Positions 25,392 to 38,064 of a DNA stretch of 64,000 nt are shown here, piece after piece. The position numbers and the translations under genes are program-made. The notes beneath the pieces were generated by a model that was not told the DNA's origin, searched no databases, and saw only the letters and a list, made by a program, of their open reading frames with translations. The stretch is from Dermanyssus gallinae (taxonomy: Eukaryota > Arthropoda > Arachnida > Mesostigmata > Dermanyssidae), in the NCBI GenBank assembly GCA_003439945.1, contig QVRM01001745.1, positions 219,501 to 283,500 of the forward strand, read 5' to 3'. Position 1 is the first letter of the stretch. Each line of letters begins with the position of its first letter.

Positions 25392-26290
25392 TTTGGCCTC
25401 TGCCTGGTGCCACAAAACATTTAAACGCTTGAACGGTAGAGAACACGCCACTACTTCAAGGCGCCTCTTTTCTAAGCATGCTTAGCTGTCTAAAAATAGA
25501 TAAGAATTCCTCTACATACTGCTAGACTATATGTTCTATATGCATATATAAACGTTGGTACGAACATTTAAAACATGAGAAGTTTACGAAAAGGGACGGT
25601 AATTTGCAAATGAGTATTCGTTTTTTGTGAACTAGTTTCGTGTCTATCTATGCGCGTGTACGTGCTTGTCAGTGGAATGGTGTACTTATTAAAGCTTGTA
25701 GAATAACTTGATTGTGTCTGAAACACCACAACTTGTAAACAACAAGTAAACGACAATGACATCGCATACTTACTGTATGCATATGATATTTGTGATAGTC
25801 TTTGCTAACGTGATTACTACTATTATCGATATTCTGATCTTTTTAAAGTTATATGATGTTATTAATATTTGATACTATAACTCTTATCGTTAGCCTTGTT
25901 ACATAACCTTATCGTTATTGTTAATATTATTATAAAAGTGCAGCTGCTATACGCCGTAGGTTATATTTACACCCTACGGGTACGATATTGTAGTCGGACA
26001 CTTCTGAAAGTAGGTTTACCCATTACAAAATAATGTAATTGACGAAAATAAATAGGAAAACAATGTCATACTCCCCGAACTGGTTTAAGAGCCAAGTAAA
26101 ACACTTGTCACGTTGTGTATCGCCCTGGACTACGTCCATATACCAAGCGGTCAAAGTGAAGTTAAAGTATTACATCTGAGTTTGAGGATGAGCTTTGTGA
26201 GCCAAGTACCATACGTACGAGAGTGATGCTCTATAGTTTGATATTTCAATACCCTTTGATACCATATGAATCAAGTTATTACTCCAGAGC

Positions 26291-26354
<64 letters not shown>

Positions 26355-27538
26355 CAACTAGCTTCCTACGCTGTCCACGCCGTTGTCTGAATCAGCACAA
26401 TTGCCAACTCGCGTAAAACAGTTAAGTTGATTAGGGCCAATAGGCATCGTGTCCACCTGTTATGTCTGTCTGTCGGTGGTTAACTAGCTCCAGCCTTCTT
26501 CAATTACGAGAGTCAGTTCCACTGTTAAACCCAGAGCACCCTGGAAGCGTTTCGCACGATTGCAGAATTCAATCCCTCCCTACCTTACGGCGGTATATAC
26601 TCTACCAGCCTTCATAGACAATCAATAGCTTTTTCCATGCACGTTTGTCGTTGAGTTCACAAATGTAACGTTATCAAAAATACTACACCACTCAGACCAA
26701 CGTCTCAACGACGCTGTAACGCAGTAGAGCGCGAAACATCTATGTTGGCAAACCTCGTAGGAACGGGTACTACGGGGAAAACGTAACGTCACATTACGTT
26801 CCATCCTTACGTCGGCGTGGTCGCTTTGATAGTGGTGGGGACGCGGCAGATCATGGGCACGTTTAAGTCATGCGGCCGCAAGTTCCGCGCAATTCCATCC
26901 GCGCGATTGTCTTTCGGCGGAAAATGTGGAAGGCAGGCACGTCCTGTGGTGGACGGTAGATCACAACGCCGTCGTCACGCTACCGCCGCTCCTAAGAGCA
27001 GCATACAAGCATGAACTATCTAGCGATGACATAACGTAACTCGGAGTGCAAGACCATGGCATAGAGACGTCACTAAATGAACGCCTACCTAGGAGGTCAT
27101 CTTAAACTTCCTCATATTTTTGTGTTCATTTGACTGTCGCCTATATTCATCACAAGGATTCGCTATGAATCGTAAGTATCGGACGATCGAAATAACCACC
27201 CCAGCTCGTGTGTCGCATCTCGCACTCAACGTGAAACAGTGCAAATGTCAAGCGTTCCTCAATCGCGCCTCTTACGCGTCTCTATGTTGGACGTGGTCTC
27301 AGGTTCCCACTGTAACGCTCTCGCTAACGTTACGTCTTCTACGGCTCGTCTTCAGTGACATCTTCCCACTTGACTCCATTCCAAAGCAGGGCATAGCTGA
27401 CGTCAATCATTGAATGCTTCTCCTCGGCGCACATGTATCGCTGGACGAGACTCCTGCAAATTAACAGCAAATCGACGGTCCAATATGAGAGAGATAACCC
27501 GTGAGGACTAACCAAAAAATGCACTGTCTCAAAATTCA
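24195..27538. other. Non-coding stretch
   Basis: No gene or element recognised. (TA)n arrays occur at about 25362-25388 and 26294-26352. A GC-richer patch at 26800-27010 has an open frame without a recognisable domain. Confidence 0.45.
26294..26352. repeat. (TA)n array
   Basis: Nearly pure TA repeat with one TG interruption. Confidence 0.95.
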
Positions 27539-27606
27539 TAATGATAATAATAATAATAATAATAACAACAACAACAACAACAACAACAACAACGACAATA
27601 ATAATT
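27539..27606. repeat. Compound (AAT)n(AAC)n microsatellite
   Basis: AAT units pass directly into AAC units. It precedes a retroelement tail whose own 3' end is a TAA run. Confidence 0.9.
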
Positions 27607-27615
27607 ATATTTATC

Positions 27616-27870
27616 AACAAATATTCAAGCATCGGTTATCCACACTTGTTCTCACCGCTTGCATTCGAGACATTGGGGGGGCCTGGGTCGCTCACGACGA
27701 AACTGCTCAAGGATGTTGGGAGAAGATTGGCGCTCGCTACAGGAGACAAGAGGGCGGGCGAGTATTTACTGCAACGTCTGTCATTTGATGTTCAGAGGGG
27801 GAATGCCGCTTCGGTGAGAGGTACCCTGGCTAGGTCGACCAGCTCAAGCCTGGGTAATAATAATAATAAT
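27616..27870 (+). mobile_element. Retroelement C-terminal domain fragment, 'PLAFETLGG' family, copy 2
   Basis: The open frame reads NKYSSIGYPHLFSPLAF, ETLGG, LATGDKRAGEYLLQRL and DVQRGNAASVRGTLA. It then runs into a (TAA)5 tail at 27855-27870. It is clearly homologous to copy 1 at 2533-2733. A TAA-rich tail is known from some LINEs such as the I factor, so the TAA run may be the element's natural 3' end. Everything 5' of this domain is missing. Confidence 0.7.
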
Positions 27871-27879
27871 GACGCTTGA

Positions 27880-30396
27880 CTTTAGTGACGACTTTATATA
27901 AACGAGCAGCTGAGTATGAGGAAATGCACGATATTGCACTCTCCGCAAGACTGGCATACGCACTCGTCATAACTTCCTTGCAAGCACATTATATGATGGT
28001 AACCATGCAATGTTGTTCGGCATATTATACATCTGTTTTTCTGTGGCGACAATTTCTATCTATCTTCGCCATAAAAGGCCATTACAAATGCCATGTTGCG
28101 ATTTTTTGTAAAATTATAGGTAGACCTCTAAAGTTTATGTACCAAGAGGTATCTTGTCCAGTACTAAATACTCGACTAAGGTGCGTTTGCAGCATAATTC
28201 CACTGCAAACGTTGTCAATGCGTTCTTTGGCAAGCTCAACGTGCGCTTCACGACGTAAGATTTATCTTTTTTGGAATCTGACAATGAAGGGTGATTAATA
28301 GATTAAAGAAAAGTTATTTGAATATTTAAGCAATTTTTTCTTGCACAAGAACTAATTGCCTGAAGACAATATCCTATTATATGTATAATTTTTACTATAA
28401 TAGCCTTGACTAAATCGTAATACTTTCGTTTTGACGATGTATTCATGGATTGGTTTAGTCGCTTGATAAGTATGTGTAGACATATATTTCTTTTATATCA
28501 GGAGCGATGTGGGTTGTGGTGGGTTTTCGTAACACGAATCTAAAATTTCCCATGAATAAAACTGCAGACACGAAACCACGCAGGTGGTTTCGTGTTATTT
28601 CAAGAACTACGTCCGCATTAAATGTGTATGTCGCCTTTACATTTCTAAGAATGTTCGGCAGCGATATACAGTATGAAAATAACGGGCTTGAATGACTTCA
28701 TTTCTCTGTGCTATTATTTAATACAAGCCACGATCATCATCGCCGTACTAGCTCTGCGGGTTTTTATTTTTCGAGTGACCTTGTTCAGTGCCAACTTTTC
28801 TGTTAATGTTTGTTCTCTACACAGCTTCATTGCGAGTTTTGCTGACGCATTCTTTGGAAAGCTCACAATTCGTTTGACATACCATGCCAAGCAGAACTAT
28901 TGCAGCTCCTCAATCGTTTCAATATGTCGATTGAAAAAAGTCTTGGAGTTATGATGACTCCAAGGTATATATATATATATATATATATATCGATGTGAGT
29001 TTCAAAACGTACCAAAAGGTCACCAGTAAAACGTAATATTTTCTCTAAGGATACAAAGTCGATTTAAGAGCATTTTTAAAACGGCAACAACTTTTCAGAT
29101 CTAGGCTCTATCGACGCACAATTCGGATTCAATTTCTCATAAAACAGCGTATGAAAATGACGATGTACGCTAAAAAGTATCCAAATGCGCCAAACCGAGA
29201 TTGCTGGATACATTGACACAGATTTTCCTCGACTTCAGTCGCATGTTAAAATTAATTTGTGTATATTACATGCATACGTCCAATCAGCAGAAAGTTATGC
29301 AATAGAAAGTTTGCCTTAAGCTCTGCTAATTGGCTTAATCCATGAAAATAAAGTGGGAGATCGATCTGGCATGATATCGTAGTACCTTGGACCCGATAAT
29401 ATTTGAGTCATATATCCATAACTTTAAAAGATCCACGACATAGCCGTTTGGTTATTGCACATTACCATTGATCATTTAGTTGCAATGGCTGCTCTTGTAA
29501 ACTCCTCTTTACACAAACCTACCAGAATGAAAACAATGCGAGAGTATTCAGTTGAATATGAAATGTCTCCCACACATATTCAGTTGCTTCAACCTACAAG
29601 GCTCTAAAGTTTCCGTGTGCTCATACACGTTGCCTTGGAAAGGCAGCGCGTCCTCAATACCACGGCAAAATTGCCAATTGCAGGAATAGTATTAGTCTAC
29701 TTAGTACCATTAATTTATTTGCTTTGATTGATTTTTCCCCCAATTTTTTAGAGTCGCTCAACGGTTTTTCAAACCGGAAGAGTTGACTGCCCCAAATGGC
29801 ATACACTATCACGGCAAAAATGCCCCTGGACCTTGACTTAGTTCTGAGGTCTGGGTTGGGAGAGGGTAGTACTACACACTTAGCTTAAGAGCCAACGACG
29901 GCAAAAAAATTAAACGAGAAAATAGCCCACTAAGCTCTAAGCAGTCAGGCTACGCATAAGCAACCATATTCCAGCCTGCGGACGGATGAAAGCATCGGTT
30001 CGTTTAGTAGATTGACTGGACTTGGGCCAACAGCACTCGAGCAACCTTATACTATATCGGCTGGCAATATGACTGCCGTGTCGAATTTATCATCAGTACT
30101 TATTTGCCAATGCCTCGGTATGCGAATGCACCACAGCGGCAAGGCAAGCGGCTGAACAGCGTCTCCGTCTTCAGGGGTGCGACTAAGCAACACTACAGCC
30201 AAGCTTCTGAGGGTCGAGGGCTCTGTGCCTCATCTCCCGAAGGTCAAACTCTACCGCTGCTTTCGAGGGAAACCCGATAAGGACAGCATGCTAGATGAGT
30301 TTGTGTCAACAATAAATAAATATATAAAATATGTAAATAGGTCGAGATAAGCGAACACTCAAATCTGATAAAAAAAAAGATGTATGCACATTTGAA

Positions 30397-30400
<4 letters not shown>
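27880..30400. other. Non-coding stretch
   Basis: No supported gene. It contains a 12-bp hairpin at 28568-28595 and a (TA)n array at about 28964-28990. Some sequence near 29790-30260 looks like worn retroelement DNA, but I could not assign it. Confidence 0.4.
28568..28595. repeat. Short perfect hairpin
   Basis: Arms 28568-28579 and 28584-28595 (12 bp, perfect) flank a 4-nt loop. Confidence 0.8.

Positions 30401-30437
<37 letters not shown>
30401..30437. repeat. (TA)n array
   Basis: About 18 TA units. Confidence 0.95.
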
Positions 30438-30442
<5 letters not shown>

Positions 30443-30527
30443 ATTGCTGTTATTCATAACACGATAAAGGCCGCAAAAAACAAAATATTTTGCAAATACT
30501 TGGCAGCATTGCCATGCAAAAGCTATG

Positions 30528-30529
<2 letters not shown>

Positions 30530-30598
<69 letters not shown>

Positions 30599-30599
30599 G
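30530..30599. repeat. (TA)n array
   Basis: About 33 TA units with one short interruption, only about 95 bp after the preceding array. Confidence 0.95.
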
Positions 30600-30604
30600 G
30601 GCTG

Positions 30605-32680
30605 TATTAAGAATGTAATAAAAATAGGTCAACCTCTTACCTTGACCTAAGAGACTTAAAAATGGCAGTGAACTAACTAAATTTTGTTATACCGCTATGA
30701 TTGTTCGGACATTACTTCAAGGTGCGAGTGATTCGATGGATGAACTGGACATACCGCAAAGCTTTCAGAAGAAAATTCTACCAGGTATGCTAAAACTAGA
30801 GCACTGGTTATCTCGTGAAGTAAAATGCAAACGTCAATTTAACGAACTCATGTAACTTAAACAGCTAATCTGTTGCAAAGTTGTCATGCTCGCAACTTTG
30901 TACATCACGCTTTTTTGCGCACAACAATCTGAAAACCATGCGCATACAAATCTTCGGACTGACTCCCTTTCGAGATCCCTAAAAGGGGGTTGCTGCAACT
31001 AGATGTACTTCTAAGCGAAGAAGAAGAAATTCCTTCAAATAAACCCAATTCAAAACACTGTGTGTCATTTATATGATAAACTAACTTAATAAAGAATTCG
31101 GCAAATGCATCTTTTAAATGAGTTGTCGTTGAACGATTTCTGACATACGGGGGGGGGGGGGGGGACACAACAACATTATAAAAACAATAAGTCCAACGAT
31201 GCGCGTGCGGCTTCACTGGCATTACTACCTGTAAGCTCGATTAACTACCGATAGTGATGGTCACTAAAATGCACTACTGCAAGCAGAGCAAGAAGCTGTA
31301 CACTTAATGCACACTGCAAACAAGCAAGAAGCTGTACACTTAAAAATAGCACGTATATGCATAATAATTATAATGACGTTATTTGCCGCATAGTCTACGC
31401 ATCTAGTAAGCGCAACGATAAGAATGGCCGTAACAGTTATTCGCAAGGGTCATAAGTACTGGCTTATCCACGTTATCCGCATTGCTGCCCAATAAGTTGT
31501 GTACATGATCGACAGACGTCAAGTGAGGCAGACCCTACGCTGTTGCCCCCAATGTAGCTAGCTATCGCGGTATTAACAAAAAAAGTGGAAGAATAGGAAA
31601 TAGCACCAAATACGTTGCACGACACCATGGGAGATCGCGGGAAACGCGGGAAAACTACTTCAGCTCCCACAGCGCTTTTTGGCATGGAAAAGGGACGTTT
31701 ATTGGCGTTCCACATGAGGTTCTCTGGTGTTGGCCAGGGCATCCCTAGATCAGACTATGTGTGCATTTAACTAGCACGGCTGTTTCGTTACTGCTTCATT
31801 GCTACTATTGAAGTATTAGTACTTTTTTACTCACTCACTCAGCACTGCAGCTCAGAACTGCACGTCACTGCAGTTCTGAGCTGCAGTGACGTGAGTAGTG
31901 CATTCTAAGTTTACCAAAATCCATTTTAGTTCCGTAGTAATTTCTCTTTTGCACGCTCACGATGGCCCCGGGTACCATATCACCCCATTCAAGGAAAACG
32001 TTGTGGAACCGTGTGTCATATGACGTTAGGATTAGACGTTTTAGCAACAAAACGTTAATCTACGGCCAACAAGATAAAACTATCGGCATCAAAACTTGAA
32101 CAAAAAAGGCAGAGCACTTCAGACGACACTTCGATTCCCTCATATGCAGTCGTGATGGTTAAAGCCTTCACTTCGACGCTCGAATGCGCACCAACGCCAC
32201 CTGGCCACTCGTAAAATGTCTCCAGAGCCCTCTACAGGCGGCCGGCGCCTGCCTGTCCATACGATTTAAACCTAAGGTATACAGGATGAAAGTAGACCCA
32301 CTTCGTACCGCTGGATCGGAGTCCTCCTGGACAGAGACAACGAGCCACTAGGGAGCGCTACATGTGATGGAAATGCGAACGTCTCGATGGAGCCTTAAAC
32401 TGGCAGGATTTGGCTACGCCATAAACGGCCACGCTCAACGACAAAATGGGTGTTGTGCCAATCGGAACGAAAACTCTAGTAACCAACACACTATTACTCC
32501 AATCTGATACGATGGACACGTCACGTGGGGAATTGGGCAGCATAAGTGGTATTGTGCTAGGTGACTCCATTCGGGTGGCACGTCCGAGCAGCAGCAAACA
32601 AGCACTGCATATATTGGAGAGGACAAAGCACGTGCACCACGCAAACGACAAAAACGCGCAATAGGCAGTCCTATCGAACT
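30605..32680. other. Non-coding stretch
   Basis: Contains a poly-G run near 31150-31164 and the palindrome at 31843-31893. No gene or element that I can support. Confidence 0.4.
31843..31893. repeat. Overlapping alternative hairpins
   Basis: Arms 31843-31862 and 31869-31888 (20 bp, perfect, 6-nt loop) overlap arms 31861-31873 and 31881-31893 (13 bp, perfect). The layout again is a segment, its inverse, and the start of a further copy. Confidence 0.9.
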
Positions 32681-32682
32681 GT

Positions 32683-32723
32683 ATATATCAGGAAGCCGGT
32701 TTTGAGTATTATAAAGGGCAATT

Positions 32724-32779
<56 letters not shown>

Positions 32780-32907
32780 TGGACTAGGATTTATAGAACA
32801 TGCCCTCTATAATACTCAAAACCCGCTTCCTGATATATATATATATATATATATATATTGGACTAGGATTTATACAACATGCCCTTTATAATACTCAAAA
32901 CCCGCTT

Positions 32908-32949
<42 letters not shown>

Positions 32950-33033
32950 CTAGGATTTATACAACATGCCCTTTATAATACTCAAAACCCGCTTCCTGAT
33001 ATATATATATATATATATTCCCCCTAGTCCAAC
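32683..33033. repeat. Composite minisatellite with internal (TA)n and an inverted copy
   Basis: Three direct units start at about 32779, 32858 and 32944. Each consists of about 54 bp of unique sequence (TTGGACTAGGATTTATA... to ...CGCTTCCTGA) followed by a (TA)n run of different length. The segment at 32683-32722 is an inverted copy of the unit's second half. A short inverted CCTAGTCCAA closes the array at about 33023-33033. The whole block can fold back on itself. Confidence 0.9.
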
Positions 33034-33034
33034 A

Positions 33035-34020
33035 CGCGTGTATACATATATGTACATTGTTTGACCCGGCAATTGTATAGTCGTGTCGACTGCAGCCCGT
33101 CATCTGCAGTCCGTAACAAACATGTCTGCTTGAATGGATATAGCATTGGTCCAATAAATTGCAAACATGTTGACACGCTATTGCCGTTCCTATACCCGCC
33201 TCCGTTCAGATTACGCGTTATAGATCTAAGGTCAAATAAAACGATCGACCTACCCGGCGTACGCCGGCTGAAAAATAGGAATATATGTTTATTTATATTG
33301 GGCAGCAACAACAACAACAACAACAATAACTACAAAGCAGCAACAGCAGCATCATGAGAAGCAACAACAATAGTTTGCCGTTCGTGACGGCGACCTTCGG
33401 TGCTCTCGCCAACCATGGAGCCAGACACACGGCGCGCAGCGGGTCAGCAGATTCGCGATCACACAAAACGTCGTTGCAAACACTGCTCGAAAATAGGCGA
33501 TAGGCGGGCAGCAAAGAGCGTTACCGTTATCCGCCGCGACGATAACGGGAAAACAACAACGCGGCCGTAAGCAGGCGGTTCCAGCAAAAATTCGTTAATG
33601 ACGATGCAGTGCAGTTGGCAACTGCTGCCACTCCACTGTTGTTAGTCCAGTATCTGCACGTGGCGGCATCCGCAACACCCATGACGATGATGATGGATGG
33701 CGGCAACCAATGCAAATCGCCATTAACTAAGCCCCCAACTCCCCACTCCTGTTGAGCCAATAATGAAAGCTACGCAGACGGGAGCTTCGGCAGGAGCTAA
33801 ACGCGATGACCGTTAATCTGAATATGTTGTTGAACTGGCCAGCATCCTGCAACCACCAATTCAATCCCACCACTGCCACGGCCACCACCATCGATATCGT
33901 AAATATATATTTTAAAGATATAGTTACAATTCGTATCCATCGCACAATTGTGCCTCGCTCGCCATAGCTCAAAGCACACGTTGCAAAGCCTTGATTGTAG
34001 TCAGTAATTGGTGCATGCAA
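33035..34020. other. Non-coding stretch
   Basis: A short (AAC)n run lies at about 33305-33330. Nothing coding is supported, although the next exon of the minus-strand propeller gene could lie here or beyond. Confidence 0.35.
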
Positions 34021-34021
34021 T

Positions 34022-34026
34022 GTATG

Positions 34027-34074
<48 letters not shown>

Positions 34075-34084
34075 TATATATATA
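34022..34084. repeat. (TA)n array at a LINE 3' end
   Basis: The array directly follows the 3' terminus of the minus-strand LINE at 34085-36548. It may derive from the element's tail or from its target site. Confidence 0.9.
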
Positions 34085-36548
34085 TTCAAGATTCAAATCG
34101 TGGTTTATTGAAGGAACTGCATTATACAATGCTTTAGTTCTCATATAAAAAAATATAATAAATAATAATAATAATAATAAAAGGATTAAGATATCTTGCT
34201 GTCAGCCATGGACAATCACAAAATAAGTTTGTTCAGCCTTGCAGAATCAGGACATCCTAACACAACACAAATAGTACTTGTGCCTCCGCCATGTCAACAC
34301 CCATTAGTGAGTAACCCATTTCTGGACCTCACGTGTAAAACAAATAAGGGAAGTGATGCGGCGAATGCGCTGTGGTATATTACTCCATATCACGGACAAG
34401 CGAGAAGCAACGGCTTGATGACTACATCTCTTAGTAACTAATGGCCCTACAAATGTTGTGGCACGCCTCGAGGTTCTACGAAACAAGGGAACAAGAGGAA
34501 AAGAAACATCGTAGGGAATAATATTCCGAGTAATTTTAAAGCCCAGCACGGCAACCTTCAGCAAATATAATGAATCGATCGTGAGGAGATTATGTGCCCC
34601 ATAGAGATCACTGACGGAGTCTCTGCGTCGCCTGCCAAATACAGCTCTTAGAGCGTCGTTTTGTATTATACGCGCCCTACGAAGAACTACCTCGAAACCA
34701 CTACCCCATATAAGGATATCGTAGAGGAGAACTAGCAAAAACAGTGTTTTGTATACCATTATAAGGCCATCTATAGGTACTCCGATAAGCCGCATGCGAA
34801 AAAGCGTTGAGATTATGGCATAGCATTTGGGCCTGATATGGTCCAGATGGGCACGCCAACTCATGAACTCATGTAGTATAAGCCCGAGGCATTTTGCGAT
34901 GTCAGAAAAGACCAACTCACTCCCTGCTAGATAGAATTTCCTGTTAAGGTGCATCCTTAGCTGGGGGGCTCGGAATAAGATAACGTTTGTCTTGCTAGTA
35001 TTAACAGCAAGACCAAATTTATTGAAGATTGAAATAACTGTTTCCACTTGTGAGAGGAGGTAAGGCAACTCCGAATTGATTTCGGAAGCGTGAGCCGAAA
35101 AAGTAACGTCGTGTCATCAGCAAAGGCGATCGGTTTGCCCAAGTTTTCTTTCTGGATATTCAAGAGGATAAAATTGATAAGGATTAAGAACAGCAGAGGT
35201 CCGAGCACTGAACCCTGGCGAGTACCGATATCTACCGTCTCCATGCAGATTCGACTGTACCAACTCTCACTGCCTGAGTTCTTGAGGTTAGGTACGAGCG
35301 GAGCCAGTCGATTGCACCCGATGAACACCCTAATACGTGCAGCATTTGTAGGAGGAATGCGTGGTTGAGACAATTGAAGGCAGCGGCTACATCCAGGAAA
35401 ATTCCGAGACATATTTTTGTCGATTCTACTGAATCCACGACAGGCTGCCATAAATGGGCGATGGCCAGCTCCGTTGAACGACCATGGCGGAAGCCAAATT
35501 GCTGCGACGACAAAAAGTGAATGGACTCCAAATGTTGCTCAAACCTTGACAAAGCCGCTTTTTCTAGTATTTTGGACACATAATCCACCAGGCTTATAGG
35601 ACGGTAGCTGCCCGGTAGAGTTTTATCGCCTTTTCTTTTATAGAGCGGAGTTACATACGAGGCTTTGAGGCGTGTGGGGAAGATCCCAGAGATAAAGGAG
35701 AGATTCAAAATTTTTGTCAGGGGTCCGACAATGAAAGGGGCCGCTAACTTTAGAAGTTTACCGGGTACTCCCATAACCCCAGAGCTCCAGCTCGCTTTTT
35801 GTTTGATTAGGAGTGAGTACACTTCGGACTTAGACACTGGGCGAAAACTCAATGATTTGCCCTTGTGGTTCCATAAATCTGCAAGAATGGGCGCTAAATC
35901 GCCTTGTAGGCAGAGAGGCGCGGCAGTGACCGAACCAATAGTTGCAAAGTGCCGATTGAGCTCGTCGGCAATTTCTTGTGGTTCGGTAACAGACCGATTA
36001 GGAGATACAGTCAAAGTGGGAGGCAGTTCTACTGAGCGGTTTTGTTTACCACATGTTTTATTGAGGAAGTTCCAGAGATTACTTGAGTCGCTGCGCAACG
36101 AATCGAACCGTGATCTGTAAAAAGCAGTTCTAGCGGCGCGTAAGCCACAAAGATACCGCCTACGGCTCTCTTGATATAAAAGTTTACTCTCGGGAGAATT
36201 CATCTTTTTGTGCCTCCGATACATCTTATTGGCGTGCCGGCGGAGCCGTCGCAATCCAGGAGAAAATGAGAATTACCCTTTCGGCGCGCCGCCTCTGCGA
36301 GTTTTAGTGCGCAGTGGAAAAGAAGACTCGTAGAGCTAGCAAAAGAATATCTCGAAAAGCCTCAAGAGCTAAGTCGACGTCTGCTGCATCGAACACGGTG
36401 AGCCAGGATGATTTGCCGACGCGGCTTAAAAAAAGATCGATGCTAGCTCTATCGTGTGCCCGATAAGGCACGCGAGATTCAACCTGAGGTGCATTGCCCT
36501 CTTCGCCGTCATCAGAAATGAAGACAAAGACTGGTAGATGGTCTGAAA
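34085..36548 (-). mobile_element. CR1/Jockey-type LINE, 5'-truncated
   Basis: Read on the minus strand, the copy begins inside the endonuclease at its last motif, SDHLPVFVF (36546), and continues through the reverse transcriptase. The 3' end has AATAAA in its terminal region and stops at GATTTGAATCTTGAA, after which a (TA)n array begins. The 5' part of the endonuclease and any ORF1 are missing. Truncation at the 5' end is the normal result of target-primed reverse transcription. Few frame breaks suggest a fairly young insertion. Confidence 0.88.
34304..36254 (-). pseudogene. LINE reverse transcriptase with two frameshifts
   Basis: Three overlapping frames together give a full reverse transcriptase. 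36254-35232 holds PLYKRKGDKTLPGSYRPISL, QQFGFRHGRST and the catalytic-aspartate block FLDVAAAFNCLNH (AFN where AFD is usual). The frame then shifts near 35240 to GTRQGSVLGPLLF and the active site FADDTTLLF. It shifts again near 35080 to NKFGLAVNTSKTNVI and the C-terminal thumb region ending at a stop near 34304. Upstream, the endonuclease-RT linker (36546-36260) also has a frameshift and a stop. Both catalytic aspartates of FADD are kept. The order of motifs fits CR1/Jockey-group LINEs; I cannot choose the exact clade. Confidence 0.88.
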
Positions 36549-36827
36549 AAAGCAAAAATATATATTTGCATGCAAACGCGTAAATGTCTACATAATACAC
36601 GCAACATACAGTACTTAAACAACTGGACGCAGTCTAATAATAGTAGCGCGGATGACGTACAAATAACATTACGAGCTCTAAAATCACAAAGGGCAAAATT
36701 AAAAAAGTATATATACAAATACATCGTACGCAGTAGAAAGACAAGAGCTAGGATATATTTAAACGAAGCGGCACGATCGCGTCAGGTCCACAGCCGATAC
36801 AGAAAAAAAATACCTATACATATGTAA

Positions 36828-36868
<41 letters not shown>

Positions 36869-36955
36869 GAGACAAACAATACGAAGAAAGAGGAGCTAGA
36901 GAAAAGCATTAAAAAATAATCAAGCAAAAACATCAGTAGGCGTCACCGCTTCCGT
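36549..36955. other. Intronic or 3' flank of the propeller exon
   Basis: Includes a (TA)n array at about 36832-36862. It lies between the LINE's truncated 5' end and the splice donor at 36959. No coding signal was seen. Confidence 0.5.
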
Positions 36956-36959
36956 ATAC

Positions 36960-37159
36960 CTGTAGCCGGTGCCAAGTGTGGCCAGCATGGTGCCGTTTGT
37001 GAATGGGCAGACCACGCGCACCTCCTGCTCGAAGGGGCGGAATGCCGTTATCGGACGCAGTCCCCGGGCGCGAACCACGACGACAACGCCCCACGCCGTT
37101 CCTGCATACAGCAGTGGATCAGCCGCAGAGCTCCCAGACTGCACCGCGATCGCTGTTAC
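36960..37159 (-). CDS. Exon of a WD40-like beta-propeller gene (LRRK-like?), last visible exon
   Basis: On the minus strand the exon starts after an acceptor (TTGCCAG) at 37160 and ends before a donor (AG/GTATAC) at 36959. It is 200 nt long and encodes about 66 residues. It starts in phase 0 and ends with two bases of a codon. VTAIAVQ, LLYAGTAWGVVVVV, RPITAF and MLATLGTGY form the beta-strand pattern of a propeller blade. The spacing resembles the last blades of LRRK-type kinases, but RhoGEF10/17 or JIP-type propellers are possible. The preceding exon (53463-53319) ends in phase 0 and joins perfectly. Reading through the donor meets a stop about 40 nt on, so use of the donor is inferred. The next exon was not found. 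Confidence 0.6.
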
Positions 37160-37841
37160 CTGGCAATGAGATGCTACATACGGCACAAAACATACATTGA
37201 CATGAGTACGTGATACGTAAGACATTCAACCGACACACTCAATACACAATCGTATCGCACGCCTCAAGTATCATAGAAGCGTATTTGTGTATATAGTTCA
37301 ATTAAGCTATGCTTTCTTCCTCAGCCAAGTTGACTGCCATTCAATAAAGTAAGAATCAACGAGCATGAATAAGCATGCAACACCGAAACCAAGAGACCGC
37401 ATCGTTTACCGGGCAAGTGTACTCAACGACTGAACTATTAAGCAAGCAGAGTTCTGCACGGTATCTCCTGCATTTCTCACTATATTTTGTGCAGGTGCAC
37501 ATTGGTTATTCGAAGCTCTCGCCGACAAATTAGTTCTCTGCACGCTGCAGAGATATACTAATGGACTGCGGGTTGATTTTTGCACACCCACTCAGTACAA
37601 GCTAGGCCCACCACTAACAAACGCCATAGCGATGTCCTAAGGGAGAGACAAGATAGTTTGTAGATTCTAGCGCTGTCTGGAAACGCCATCCCATTGGTGA
37701 CTTAATGTCTGAAGCATGAACCCTCAAGGTAGCCTATCAGCGGCTTCAGCGTTTGTGTCTACGCCCGACTTTACGGAATTCCATTAGCTTTCTTTATCAG
37801 CTTTTGAATTTTACTCCTGATACGTAACGCTCCAAGCGCTC

Positions 37842-38060
37842 CAACGCTCGTGCGAGCGTCTGTAAAATATCACGGCGGCTTCTGCCGTACACTATGCGAT
37901 CATCTACGTACGCCAAGATCTCCGCACAAATTGGCTTGCATTGTCTTAGGACTCTACAAAGGAGATCGTTCAGTTCTACAGAGAACGGTAGGATACTCAG
38001 GTCCTTACATTGGCCTACTTTTGTAGTCTGTGCGAGCGATCTCTTTTGACATCTTTCTGG
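37842..38060 (-). pseudogene. LINE reverse transcriptase fragment around the YVDD site
   Basis: On the minus strand an open run of about 70 codons reads LSILPFSVELNDLL, CAEILAYVDDRIVYG and then DILQTLARALERLER. LND followed by LAYVDD matches the catalytic core of non-LTR reverse transcriptases (usual form LFxxxLNDL...AYADD). Nothing recognisable of the element lies on either side. It sits in the long intron of the propeller gene, in the same orientation. Confidence 0.6.
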
Positions 38061-38064
38061 ACGA

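Noticed and set aside
32683..33033. CRISPR-like array of repeats and spacers
   Set aside because: The regular units are separated by (TA)n of varying length, not unique spacers, and this is a eukaryotic genome.
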